Assembly: GCA_028683995.1 (NCBI GenBank)
Contig: JAQUGU010000002.1
Coordinates: forward strand, 8,316 to 27,763
Direction of reading: 5' to 3'
Origin: Syntrophomonadaceae bacterium
GTDB lineage: Bacteria; Bacillota; Syntrophomonadia; Syntrophomonadales; Syntrophomonadaceae
Length of the DNA: 19,448 bases
Shown piece after piece: positions 6,202 through 13,702 of the stretch. The translations under genes were made by a program, and so were the position numbers. The notes beneath the pieces are model-generated. The model did not search any database. It was not told the origin of the DNA and saw only the letters and a list, made by a program, of their open reading frames with translations. Numbering within the stretch: position 1 is the stretch's first letter; every line of letters begins with the position of its first letter.

Positions 6202-6283
6202 CTTAAATCTGTATTCGGGTTTTAGGATTGACACCTGTATTTGATGTTAGTTATCATCCTTATAAATCCCGAAATATAAGCTA

Positions 6284-6359
6284 TGGTGGGCGATGACAGG
6301 CTCGAACTGCCGACCCCCTGCTTGTAAGGCAGGTGCTCTCCCAACTGAGCTAATCGCCC
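6284..6359 (-). tRNA. tRNA-Val (anticodon UAC)
   Basis: A complete 76-nt cloverleaf: acceptor GGGCGAT/ATCGCCC, D arm GCTC/GAGC, anticodon stem CCTGC/GCAGG with loop CTTACAA giving anticodon UAC, T arm with GTTCGAG, discriminator A and an encoded CCA end. It is the last gene of a three-tRNA unit. Confidence 0.97.
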
Positions 6360-6365
6360 TTAAAA

Positions 6366-6440
6366 TGGTGACCCCTGGGGGACTCGAACCCCCGTTACCG
6401 CCGTGAAAGGGCGGTGTCTTAACCGCTTGACCAAGGGGCC
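6366..6440 (-). tRNA. tRNA-Glu (anticodon UUC)
   Basis: A complete 75-nt cloverleaf with acceptor GGCCCCT/AGGGGTC (one G-U pair), anticodon stem CCGCC/GGCGG with loop CTTTCAC giving UUC, T stem GGGGG/CCCCC and encoded CCA. It lies 6 bp from tRNA-Val and closely resembles the Bacillus tRNA-Glu from memory. Confidence 0.97.
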
Positions 6441-6444
6441 GTAA

Positions 6445-6545
6445 CAGATGTCGGAAGTCGGATGCAGAGGCCAAATTCGTTGCATTGTCTAAGCAAAATC
6501 TCTTATTAAGATTCTGACATCCTACTTCCGAGCTCTGACTTCTTA
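6445..6545. repeat. MITE-like imperfect inverted repeat between two tRNA genes
   Basis: The roughly 100-bp gap between tRNA-Glu and tRNA-Met is bounded by arms TCGGAAGTCGGATG (from about 6451) and CATCCTACTTCCGA (ending about 6529). They are reverse complements over 14 bp with a single mismatch, with further partial matches (AGA, CAGAG) outside. The left arm is itself a near-tandem GTCGGAA repeat. There is no open frame inside. The element interrupts an otherwise tight tRNA unit and looks like an inserted dispersed repeat; no second copy is present in this window. Confidence 0.5.
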
Positions 6546-6548
6546 AAA

Positions 6549-6624
6549 TGGTGGGCCTACCAGGACTCGAACCTGGGACCAACCGGTTATGAGCCGGTAG
6601 CTCTACCAACTGAGCTATAGGCCC
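6549..6624 (-). tRNA. tRNA-Met (anticodon CAU), elongator type
   Basis: A complete 76-nt cloverleaf: acceptor GGGCCTA/TAGGCCC, D arm GCTC/GAGC, anticodon stem ACCGG/CCGGT with loop CTCATAA giving CAU, T stem CCAGG/CCTGG and encoded CCA. The G1-C72 pair and the absence of three G-C pairs at the anticodon-stem base exclude the initiator tRNA. A CAU anticodon could also mark the lysidine-modified isoleucine tRNA; I favour elongator methionine but the sequence alone does not settle it. Confidence 0.85.
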
Positions 6625-6651
6625 GGAATACCACGGAACCCCGCAAGAGTT

Positions 6652-6681
6652 AGTATACCAAAATATCTCTTAAAAGGTCAA
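6652..6681 (-). promoter_or_regulatory. Promoter of the tRNA Met-Glu-Val unit
   Basis: On the minus strand, TTGACC (6676-6681), 18-bp spacer, TATACT (6652-6657); each hexamer matches 5/6. It sits just upstream of tRNA-Met and downstream of the tRNA-Asn terminator, so it would drive the three-tRNA unit alone. Confidence 0.8.
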
Positions 6682-6715
6682 TAGCAAAACTCTGTTGTTT
6701 TACGGGGTTTCTGTC

Positions 6716-6748
6716 AAATAAAAAGCGGTAACTTTATAGGGTTACCGC
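6716..6748 (-). terminator. Rho-independent terminator of tRNA-Asn
   Basis: On the minus strand, GCGGTAAC (6741-6748) and GTTACCGC (6725-6732) are exact complements around an 8-nt loop, followed by TTTTTATTT. It begins 13 bp after tRNA-Asn. Confidence 0.92.
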
Positions 6749-6761
6749 CGGAAATTTTCAC

Positions 6762-6836
6762 TGGCTCCCCGAGTAGGATTCGAACCTACAACCCTCCGGT
6801 TAACAGCCGGATGCTCTACCGTTGAGCTATCGAGGA
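6762..6836 (-). tRNA. tRNA-Asn (anticodon GUU)
   Basis: A complete 75-nt cloverleaf: acceptor TCCTCGA/TCGGGGA (one G-U pair), anticodon stem TCCGG/CCGGA with loop CTGTTAA giving GUU, T stem GTAGG/CCTAC, discriminator G as expected for Asn, and encoded CCA. It is a single-gene unit between its own promoter and terminator, separate from the three tRNAs beyond it. Confidence 0.97.
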
Positions 6837-6853
6837 ATGCCCCAACGAGAAAC

Positions 6854-6882
6854 ATTATATCTTCCTACAGGCCAATTGTCAA
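6854..6882 (-). promoter_or_regulatory. Perfect consensus promoter of tRNA-Asn
   Basis: On the minus strand, TTGACA (6877-6882), exactly 17 bp, TATAAT (6854-6859). It starts only 14 bp after the rpoD stop codon, and no terminator separates it from rpoD, so read-through from the dnaG-rpoD transcript into tRNA-Asn is also possible. Confidence 0.93.
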
Positions 6883-6895
6883 CCAACAATCGCCT

Positions 6896-7984
6896 TTATT
6901 CAATATAATCCTTGAGTTTTTTGCTCCGGGAAGGATGCCTTAGTTTACGTAGAGCTTTGGCTTCTATCTGCCTGATTCTCTCCCGGGTAACTCCAAATTC
7001 CTGGCCTACTTCTTCCAGAGTACGGGGTCTGCCATCGTCCAATCCAAACCTTAAGCGCAAGACCTTCTCTTCCCTTTCGGTTAGAGTATTGAGGATACCG
7101 TCCAGGTGCTCTCGCAGTAGCACAAAGGAGGCTGATTCCTCAGGAGATTCTGCATCTTCATCAGTTATAAAATCACCTAGATGGCTGTCATCTTCCTCTC
7201 CAATAGGAGTTTCCAGTGAAACCGGTTCCTGGGCTACTTTCATGATTTCTATTACCCTTTCCACCGGGATATCCATTTCCAGGGATACTTCAAATGGTGT
7301 AGGTTCCCTACCCAGTGTCTGTAAAAGGCTTCGCTGCACCCGAGACAACTTGTTAATGGTCTCTACCATATGCACCGGTATGCGGATAGTACGAGCCTGG
7401 TCAGCTATAGCACGAGTTATTGCCTGCCTGATCCACCAGGTGGCATAAGTGCTAAATTTGAACCCCTTACGATAGTCAAATTTCTCTACTGCCTTCATGA
7501 GACCCAGGTTACCTTCCTGAATTAAATCCAAAAAGAGCATACCTCTTCCCACGTAGCGTTTGGCAATACTAACAACCAGCCTGAGGTTAGCCTCAACCAG
7601 TTGCTTTTTGGCATCTTCATCACCATTTTCTATTCTATGGGCGAGATTTATCTCCTGATCCGCGGTAAGCAAAGAAACTCTTCCAATTTCCTTTAAATAC
7701 ATGCGTACCGGGTCATCAATTTCAACGCCATCAGGAACGACCACTTCTTCAGTTTCCACACTTTCCTGGTCACCCTGTTCATCTGCTTCGGCATCAGTAT
7801 CAGTTTCGTTACCCACATTTATACCCAGGGATTGGAGGTGTTCCAGTATGTCTTCCAAATTATCTGCTCCCAGGCTGAATTCATTCAGGTCTTCAACAAT
7901 CTCTTCATAAGTAAGATTCTTTTTCTTTTTCCCTTTTTCAGCCAGGGCACTTATTGTTTCTGCCAGCTTTCTATCCAGTTTCAT
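6896..7984 (-). CDS. rpoD: RNA polymerase primary sigma factor SigA/RpoD
   Basis: The housekeeping sigma factor directs RNA polymerase to -35/-10 promoters such as those seen around the tRNAs here. At 362 residues it has the compact Firmicutes form. Visible regions: a short region 1.1-like helix bundle (1-56), an acidic spacer (59-82), region 1.2 (DPVRMYLKEIGRVSLLT, 91-107), region 2 with YATWWIRQAITRAIADQART (180-199; the aromatic residues melt the -10), region 3 around 206-260, and region 4.2 with the helix-turn-helix (EEVGQEFGVTRERIRQIEAKAL, 324 onwards; core residues R334-R338) ending KLKDYIE. The ATG lies 2 bp after the dnaG stop; its AAGGGGGGA site is inside the last dnaG codons, so translation is probably coupled. 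No oddity seen. Confidence 0.98.
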   Translation of the reverse strand: MKLDRKLAETISALAEKGKKKKNLTYEEIVEDLNEFSLGADNLEDILEHLQSLGINVGNETDTDAEADEQGDQESVETEEVVVPDGVEIDDPVRMYLKEIGRVSLLTADQEINLAHRIENGDEDAKKQLVEANLRLVVSIAKRYVGRGMLFLDLIQEGNLGLMKAVEKFDYRKGFKFSTYATWWIRQAITRAIADQARTIRIPVHMVETINKLSRVQRSLLQTLGREPTPFEVSLEMDIPVERVIEIMKVAQEPVSLETPIGEEDDSHLGDFITDEDAESPEESASFVLLREHLDGILNTLTEREEKVLRLRFGLDDGRPRTLEEVGQEFGVTRERIRQIEAKALRKLRHPSRSKKLKDYIE

Positions 7985-7986
7985 TA

Positions 7987-9759
7987 TTATATCCCCCCTT
8001 CCCGGGTTTCGTTTAAAAAGCTATCCAGGTTAAGTACGAATTTTAACAAGTGTTCAAAATCTCCTTCTACTTTGAGAAAATTAATGTGTTGATATATCTT
8101 TTGCCAGCGGGCTTCCATCTTTAAGGCTTGCACGCGGTGAATAAATTCGTTGACCTTGGCTTCTTCGACATTCATTTCTTCCATCAGGAAAATAATTTTG
8201 GCATAGGTCGCTGCCATACCTTCCTGCTGCATTATTTCTCCCAGCTTCACGAGCCTTTCTTCCTGGTTCCCTTTCAATTGGTCATAAATATTAATTATGT
8301 CTTTGTATTCGGATCGCGCTAAGAAGTTTAGACCCAGGCTGCCTTTAATCGCGGCAAATGTTTTCTCATCCTTTAGCATAGCTGCCAATATTTTCTCATC
8401 TTTGCTATAATTGCCGTACTGTATATTATCTCTAGATATTTGAGTTTTATTCCTATCCATCGGGTTCTGACGCTTGTTTACCACCTGGAGTTCCCGGTAG
8501 ATTAAATTAGGTTCCATCAATAGTTTTTGAGCCAGGATTTTTACGTAATAATCTTTTTCAATCGGACTTTTCAGATTGTTAATAGCGTTTTTTAGGGCAT
8601 CAACTATTTTGACTTTTGTCTCTAAATTAAGCGTCTTTTCCTCTTTAAGATATCTATTTATTTTAAATTCTATATGACTAAACTTATTATTCTGTATATA
8701 TTGTAAAAATTCCTCTTTTCCGCTTATCTCTAAAAAATCATCCGGATCTTTACCTGCAGGCAAGGTTACCACCTGAACTTTCAAAGCTTCTTGTGCCAAT
8801 ATATCAATGGCCCTGAGGGTTTCTCGCTGTCCCGCCTCATCACCATCATATAGAATCAGTACATTTTCGGTGTACCGGCATAAGAGCCGGGCTTGTTCGC
8901 GGGTTAGTGCCGTTCCCAGTGAAGCTACACAATTATTTATCCCGGCCTGCTGCAATTTAATACAGTCCATGTATCCCTCCAACAGTACCGCCTCATTAGT
9001 GGAGCGTATGGCCTGACGAGCCTGATAGAGCCCGTAGAGAACTTGCCGTTTGGAATAAAGCTCAGTTTCCGGTGTATTAATATACTTGGGTAAAGTATCG
9101 TCCAGGACTCGTCCGCCAAAACCAAGGATGTCCCCGTTGTATTGAAAAATAGGAAACATCAGGCGCTTGCGAAAAAGGTCATAATAGCTGTTCCTGTTTT
9201 CATTACGTTTAATTAAGCCGGATAATTTCACGTATTCCTGGGAAAAACCCTTCTGCAGTAAGTATTCCTCTAATCTGTTCCATTGATCAGGGGCATATCC
9301 CAATTTATAGGCCAGAACGGTCTCCTGTTTTATCCCGCGATTTTCCAGGTACTTCCGGACTATTCCACCCGGCGGGCTTAATAACATCTGGTGGTAAAAT
9401 TCTGCTGCTGCCTGATTAACTTCTATTACCTTTTTACTCTGTTCCTGCTCCCTACTGCCACCAGTAGATACCAGCTTTATTCCTGCCCGGGCTGCCAGCA
9501 TCTCCAAAGCTTCCCTGAAATTCAGGCCATCACGCTTCATGACAAACGAAAAAATGTCCCCGCCAGCATGACAGCCAAAACAATAAAACATATTGCGCTC
9601 CGGAGTCACGCTAAACGAAGGGGTTTTTTCCGCGTGAAACGGGCATAGCCCCCAGTAGCGGTTACCTTTACGGCTTAGCTTGACCGTCTCGGCAACAATA
9701 TCTACGATGTCCAGGCGCTCAGCGATTTCCTGGCTTACCCGATTATCATATGTGGTCAT
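7987..9759 (-). CDS. dnaG: DNA primase DnaG
   Basis: DnaG makes the RNA primers for DNA replication at the fork, acting with the replicative helicase. The 590-residue length is normal. In order: the N-terminal CHC2 zinc site (C39, H42, C60, C63), the catalytic core with the TOPRIM domain (glutamate in EGYMD, 261-265; YDGDEAG, 304-310; DPDD, 338-341) and a helical C-terminal region (about 440-590) that normally binds the helicase DnaB/DnaC. The ATG at 9759 has only a GGTGA motif upstream, a weaker site than its neighbours have. It lies 202 bp after the dgt-like gene and 2 bp before rpoD, as in the classical macromolecular synthesis operon. All catalytic residues I can check are in place. Confidence 0.98.
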   Translation of the reverse strand: MTTYDNRVSQEIAERLDIVDIVAETVKLSRKGNRYWGLCPFHAEKTPSFSVTPERNMFYCFGCHAGGDIFSFVMKRDGLNFREALEMLAARAGIKLVSTGGSREQEQSKKVIEVNQAAAEFYHQMLLSPPGGIVRKYLENRGIKQETVLAYKLGYAPDQWNRLEEYLLQKGFSQEYVKLSGLIKRNENRNSYYDLFRKRLMFPIFQYNGDILGFGGRVLDDTLPKYINTPETELYSKRQVLYGLYQARQAIRSTNEAVLLEGYMDCIKLQQAGINNCVASLGTALTREQARLLCRYTENVLILYDGDEAGQRETLRAIDILAQEALKVQVVTLPAGKDPDDFLEISGKEEFLQYIQNNKFSHIEFKINRYLKEEKTLNLETKVKIVDALKNAINNLKSPIEKDYYVKILAQKLLMEPNLIYRELQVVNKRQNPMDRNKTQISRDNIQYGNYSKDEKILAAMLKDEKTFAAIKGSLGLNFLARSEYKDIINIYDQLKGNQEERLVKLGEIMQQEGMAATYAKIIFLMEEMNVEEAKVNEFIHRVQALKMEARWQKIYQHINFLKVEGDFEHLLKFVLNLDSFLNETREGGI

Positions 9760-9916
9760 TTATCTTCACCAATATTCTATATTAAAAAGAATGTTCCTTC
9801 TGCATGGTCGATTTTTGTCTCTTCTTTGTGCTTTTGTTCATATTTCATAATGTCTATTTATTCTACAAACAGCGTGTTTCTCCTTTATGGAATAATAAGA
9901 AAATAGAAGTGGGATT

Positions 9917-9957
9917 GGAAACAGGGGTGGAAATACAAAAACGTCTCCCCTGGTTCC
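9917..9957. repeat. REP-like palindrome between dgt and dnaG
   Basis: GGAAACAGGGG (9917-9927) and CCCCTGGTTCC (9947-9957) are reverse complements with one mismatch; the minus-strand loop contains ACGTTTTTGTA. It starts 5 bp after the dgt stop but has no T-run after the stem, so it is not a standard terminator. Its form recalls the extragenic palindromes associated with Y1 (RAYT-type) transposases; that link is an inference. Confidence 0.4.
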
Positions 9958-9961
9958 CTGT

Positions 9962-11029
9962 TTACACATCTACATCTATAAATCTGCGAGCATCTGGAAT
10001 CAGGGACTGAGGTATATAAATATCTTTGAATAAACTTACACAGTAAGCATCACTCATCCCTGATATATAGTCGGCCACTGCCCTTTCCAGGCCTTCTTCA
10101 TCAGCTATCTCACGATAAACCTGGCTCATCTTCTCGGGATAGCGGTGGTAATAGTTAAAAAGGTGTTCCAGAACAAATGCCGCCCGGCTACGTTCTGCCT
10201 GGCAGACGGTTCCGGTATATATGGCATCAAACATAAAATGACGTAATCCTTTTAAGGCCGTTTCAACCTCGTCTCCCGGAGCCACCCGGACATTATCATC
10301 TTGCTCCATCAGTTTTCGGGTGTTATGGATAGTATTACTTACCAGGGTAGCAATACGTTTACTATGGCTGTTTCCCAGTACCTCCAGGTATGGGCGCGGT
10401 ATATCCTCAATAACCAGTAATCCGGCTCGGATGGAATCATCTATATCATGCTGCACATATGCTATTTTATCGCTTAAGCGAATAACCTGCCCCTCCAGAG
10501 TTGCAGCTAAAGGTCCATCCTGGCCATAACCACTGTGATGAAGTACCCCATCCAAAACTTCCTGGCTCAAGTTTAACCCTTTGCAGGTTTTACGCTGTTC
10601 TACCCTGGTAAGCACCCGTATGCTATTCTCATTATGGCGAAATCCGGTACTTAACAGTTCGTTTAGCACTTGTTCTCCGGCATGAGCAAACGGGGTATGG
10701 CCAACATCATGGGCCAGGGCAATAGCTTCAATTAAATCTAAATTAAGGTTGAGCCCGGCGCCAATGGTACGTGCAATCTGGTTTACTTCCAGGGTATGGG
10801 TAAGGCGGGTACGATAGTGATCTCCCGGAGGAGCTATGAAAACCTGGGTTTTGTGTTTTAATCGGCGAAAAGATTTGGAATGAATTATCCGGTCGCGATC
10901 AACCATAAAACAGGTGCGAATAGGGTCCGGTTCTTCATAGATTTGGCGACCGGCAGATTTAATAGCCGACCTGGCCAGGGGACTTAATAAAGCAGCCTCC
11001 CGTTGCTCTATCTCTTCCCGGATTAACAT
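9962..11029 (-). CDS. dgt: dGTP triphosphohydrolase-like HD protein
   Basis: Enzymes of this family split dGTP (and sometimes other dNTPs) into nucleoside and tripolyphosphate, trimming the dNTP pool. The 355-residue length fits the shorter, type-2 dGTPase-like group. The metal-binding HD set is visible: H78 in RLTHTLEV, H107-D108 in AHDVGHTPFAH, and D187 in DKIAYVQHDIDD; HHSGYG (164-169) and the early RRLKHKTQVF (55-64) are further family marks. The ATG at 11029 has GGGGTGA upstream. It stands directly upstream of dnaG-rpoD in the same direction, a common clostridial arrangement, although the 202-bp gap leaves room for a separate dnaG start. Substrate specificity cannot be read from the sequence; hence 'like'. 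Confidence 0.93.
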   Translation of the reverse strand: MLIREEIEQREAALLSPLARSAIKSAGRQIYEEPDPIRTCFMVDRDRIIHSKSFRRLKHKTQVFIAPPGDHYRTRLTHTLEVNQIARTIGAGLNLNLDLIEAIALAHDVGHTPFAHAGEQVLNELLSTGFRHNENSIRVLTRVEQRKTCKGLNLSQEVLDGVLHHSGYGQDGPLAATLEGQVIRLSDKIAYVQHDIDDSIRAGLLVIEDIPRPYLEVLGNSHSKRIATLVSNTIHNTRKLMEQDDNVRVAPGDEVETALKGLRHFMFDAIYTGTVCQAERSRAAFVLEHLFNYYHRYPEKMSQVYREIADEEGLERAVADYISGMSDAYCVSLFKDIYIPQSLIPDARRFIDVDV

Positions 11030-11045
11030 AGTAATTCACCCCCCT

Positions 11046-11140
11046 AAAATTCACGCGGATCGCGTACCCATAGGGCACACTGATGTTCGCTACCGCTCAC
11101 TATTAAGGGAGCGGATTATATTAGGATTTACGCGGATTCT
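11046..11140. repeat. Degenerate ACGCGGAT repeats upstream of dgt
   Basis: The octamer ACGCGGAT occurs at 11053-11060 and 11130-11137, with a related AGCGGAT between them (about 11110) and a small inverted repeat CCGCTC/GAGCGG. These look like the worn remains of a dispersed repeat rather than a regulatory array. No supported gene lies in the 158-bp interval. Confidence 0.3.
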
Positions 11141-11187
11141 TTATAAAATAATACGGGGTATTTCAACGATAATTCAGAATTAAAATA

Positions 11188-11796
11188 CTACCTCTTTCTC
11201 AACCTGGTAGTCGCCCGGGCCACTTCGAATATTCGCTTACCCATAATACGGCTGCGTTGGATAGCGTTATCGTCCTCCTCGGCAGGACGCTGGGCTGCCG
11301 CACCCATATGACCGCAATCATCTTCCCCATAACCGTCACCGACAATTATCATTCCATGAACCAGCATAATATCATGCATAGCCCGGATAGTAGTCTCCTG
11401 ACCTCCGAAGCGGGAGGCACCGCAGGTAATGGCTCCCCCAACCACGTTAAGCAGCTTTTTTTCTGTCCTCAAGGCCCGGCTTTTATCAAAAAAGGTTTTC
11501 AGCTGAGCGGAAACTGTACCAAAATATACCGGGCTACCCAGTATTAAACCGTCGGCTCGGGAAATTAACTCGTAGGCATTGGCCAGTTCTTTGTTTTTAT
11601 AGCATTTTCCGGTACAGGGGGAAGAGCAAGCCACACAGAAGGGGTTTCTCTGATCCTTAAAAATCTCCCGGCAATATAAAACCTCGGTATCAGCACCCTG
11701 TGTAGCACACTCATCCAGGGCTTGTTGCAACAAAAAAGAGGTATTCCCTTCACTATTGGGACTTCCATTAATAGCTACAATTAATAGTTTTGGCAT
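11188..11796 (-). CDS. Flavodoxin-fold NAD(P)H-dependent oxidoreductase, iron-sulfur flavoprotein-like
   Basis: The protein has the fold of NADPH-dependent FMN reductases: an N-terminal strand, then GSPNSEGNTS (11-20), the flavin phosphate loop, and SPVYFGTVSAQLKTFFDK (about 89-106) lining the flavin. A tight cysteine cluster follows the second strand: C54-x2-C57-x3-C61-x3-C65. Archaeal and clostridial iron-sulfur flavoproteins carry a compact cysteine motif at the same place that holds a 4Fe-4S cluster, so an Fe-S/FMN electron carrier is the best guess; the spacing differs slightly from the one I recall for the Methanosarcina protein. Length is 202 residues. The ATG has AAGGAAGTGA upstream. 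It is a lone gene between dgt and fapA, diverging from the latter. The electron partners are unknown. Confidence 0.88.
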   Translation of the reverse strand: MPKLLIVAINGSPNSEGNTSFLLQQALDECATQGADTEVLYCREIFKDQRNPFCVACSSPCTGKCYKNKELANAYELISRADGLILGSPVYFGTVSAQLKTFFDKSRALRTEKKLLNVVGGAITCGASRFGGQETTIRAMHDIMLVHGMIIVGDGYGEDDCGHMGAAAQRPAEEDDNAIQRSRIMGKRIFEVARATTRLRKR

Positions 11797-12022
11797 TATA
11801 TCACTTCCTTATTATTGTTCTATACTACAGGCAGAGGGAAAATCCCTGCTGCGCCAAGTAGAGGTAAATACCTATAACTTATTTTTTGAACATATAATCT
11901 ATGGTTATTTTTACAGGTTATGGTTGTTTTCCTCTAACTATTAATATATTCTTATATCAATTAATAAGTATAATTTATACCATTCTCTATTTTTTTTAAA
12001 ATATAGTACTAGGGTGTGGACT

Positions 12023-13624
12023 TTGAGACATAAATCAAAAAACAAGTTTAAAGTTTCCAAAAAAGCCGATGGGGTTTACCTGCGTATAGATAGTGCCAAT
12101 ATAAACAGCCATGAGATTATCAACTATTTATATCAGCTCAATATTATACCTTCCCAGGAATTATTAGGTCGGATTTTAAATAGCAGACCCGGCTCAGAAA
12201 TATTTCTTGATCAGGTGGCCCCGACAGATGACCAACTATACAATTTGAATCTTATTCTTGATGATTCTGTTGGTCTTAATATAGTTATGAGTCCTGACCG
12301 CATGCAGGCTCATCTGACTATAACCAGTCAAACCAATAGCAACATCAGTGAACAGTACATCCTCAACCAATTGCAAGAGGTAGGGATTTGTTTTGGCGTT
12401 AATAAGCAGGCAGTAAAGGAAGCTGTGCTTAATCCTGGTAAGCAAGTTGAAGTAGCCCGGGGAAGGTATGCAATCGACGGCCGCGATGCCCATATAGATT
12501 ACCTGTATCAAAAACCGGAAATTAAACCGGTACTATGTGAAGATGGTACGGTTGACTACTATGACCTGGGATACATTGTACCTATTCAAGCAGGGGATAT
12601 TATTGCCCGGCGCCAGTCAGCCGTACCTGGGCAACCGGGTATGGATGTAACCGGTCAAGTAATTCCTGCTAGAGACGGCCGAAACTTCAGGTTTAAGGTG
12701 GGAAAAGGAGTCATTGTCAATAACGACTATGCTCTGGCTGAAATTGATGGTGCTCTGTCCTGGTCCAATGACACTATCCAGGTTACCCGGGTATTAATAA
12801 TACCCGGAGACGTTGACTTTAGTGTGGGAAACATTTCTTTTATGGGCAAAGTCCTGGTTCAGGGTAATATAAAAGAAGGCTTTTTAGTAGAAGCAGACGA
12901 GGATATAGAAGTACGAGGGGGCATAGATAATGCCAGGGTAGTTTCCCGCCGGGGCTCTATTACGGTACATAAAGGTGTTATCGGAAGCAAAACCTGCCTT
13001 ACCGCCAGTAAGAATATAGCGGCCAAGTTTGCTCAGGAAGCCACACTGGAAGCTGGTCAGAATGTTTATATTAATGAATACATACTGCGTTGCCAAATAA
13101 AAGCTGGAGATTCAGTCCTGCTCCAGGGGCGCCGGGGGATTGTTCTGGGGAATAATTCCGTATTAGCACGAGCCAAGATTAAGGTGGCCAATATTCAAAA
13201 TTGCAAATCCCTTGATCTACGGGTAGAGGGAATTAACCGTCACCTCTACTATAAACAGGTTAGGGATCTTAATTCCAGGATTGTAAAACTGGAAGACAGT
13301 ATGGGGGTACTATCGGATGTAATTAGAACTTACCGTACCAATCTTGATGACCCCCATACTCTGGTTAAATTACAGCAATACCTCCCGGAATATATTCACC
13401 TTACTGAGGAATATAACCAGCTGGTAGAACAACGTAGCAGTATAGTAGCTATCCTCCGGAGTACCAGGGGGGACGGGATGATAGAAATAGGTGGGGGTCT
13501 GGAGGCGGGTATGCTTTTTACTATTAAGAATGAACCGGTAGTATTAAAAGAACGCCTGCGTAATATTAGAATGTACTACGACACAGATGAGAAAAAGATA
13601 ATTACTATTACTGATAAGTCCTAA
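12023..13624 (+). CDS. FapA family protein (DUF342), polymer-forming beta-helix type
   Basis: DUF342 proteins, named FapA after the Vibrio 'flagellar assembly protein A', are large cytoplasmic proteins with a central right-handed beta-solenoid. Here residues 1-230 form the N-terminal region, containing YDLGYIVPIQAGDIIARR and GMDVTGQVIPARDGR. Residues about 235-400 are short repeating strands typical of the solenoid (for example VDFSVGNISFMGKVLVQGN), and 400-475 is helical and likely coiled coil (VRDLNSRIVKLEDSMGVL), ending with a strand-rich tail. I chose TTG at 12023 (533 aa) because AGGGTG sits 6 nt before it; an in-frame GTG at 12014 (536 aa) lacks any ribosome binding site. A consensus -10 TATAAT lies at 11969-11974 without a clear -35. 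No flagellar gene is in the window, so a flagellar role is only family inference. Confidence 0.9.
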   Translation: MRHKSKNKFKVSKKADGVYLRIDSANINSHEIINYLYQLNIIPSQELLGRILNSRPGSEIFLDQVAPTDDQLYNLNLILDDSVGLNIVMSPDRMQAHLTITSQTNSNISEQYILNQLQEVGICFGVNKQAVKEAVLNPGKQVEVARGRYAIDGRDAHIDYLYQKPEIKPVLCEDGTVDYYDLGYIVPIQAGDIIARRQSAVPGQPGMDVTGQVIPARDGRNFRFKVGKGVIVNNDYALAEIDGALSWSNDTIQVTRVLIIPGDVDFSVGNISFMGKVLVQGNIKEGFLVEADEDIEVRGGIDNARVVSRRGSITVHKGVIGSKTCLTASKNIAAKFAQEATLEAGQNVYINEYILRCQIKAGDSVLLQGRRGIVLGNNSVLARAKIKVANIQNCKSLDLRVEGINRHLYYKQVRDLNSRIVKLEDSMGVLSDVIRTYRTNLDDPHTLVKLQQYLPEYIHLTEEYNQLVEQRSSIVAILRSTRGDGMIEIGGGLEAGMLFTIKNEPVVLKERLRNIRMYYDTDEKKIITITDKS

Positions 13625-13640
13625 CCTGGTATTGTTTTAA

Positions 13641-13674
13641 AAAGCCTGGAAAAACGCATGAGTTTCCAGGCTTT
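13641..13674. terminator. Bidirectional terminator between fapA and ppdK
   Basis: AAAGCCTGGAAA and TTTCCAGGCTTT are exact complements around a 10-nt loop. On the plus strand the stem is followed by ATTTAT; on the minus strand by TTTTAAAAC after the T-rich arm. It begins 16 bp after the fapA stop and is also the first strong terminator beyond ppdK. Confidence 0.88.
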
Positions 13675-13702
13675 ATTTATGAATCCGTCCTAAAATTGCA
13701 AC

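Noticed and set aside
5998..6240. Possible SRP RNA or 6S RNA in the gene-free stretch near the tRNAs
   Set aside because: A GGCAGATG and a GGAAAGG-like string first suggested SRP RNA, but the conserved apical GGAA loop with its flanking asymmetric loop is not there. I could not lay out a 6S-type central bubble either.
6247..6609. A 120-codon open frame on the minus strand across the tRNA region
   Set aside because: It reads through tRNA-Val and tRNA-Glu; protein pieces such as VPGSSPGRPT are the usual artefact of translating T arms.
9777..9848. A 23-residue charged micro-frame (MKYEQKHKEETK...) ending shortly before dnaG
   Set aside because: It has no ribosome binding site before the ATG. 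It could be a leader peptide, but nothing besides its position supports it.
9804..10010. Plus-strand 68-codon frame with a hydrophobic N-terminus
   Set aside because: It has no ribosome binding site and overlaps the end of the dgt gene on the other strand.
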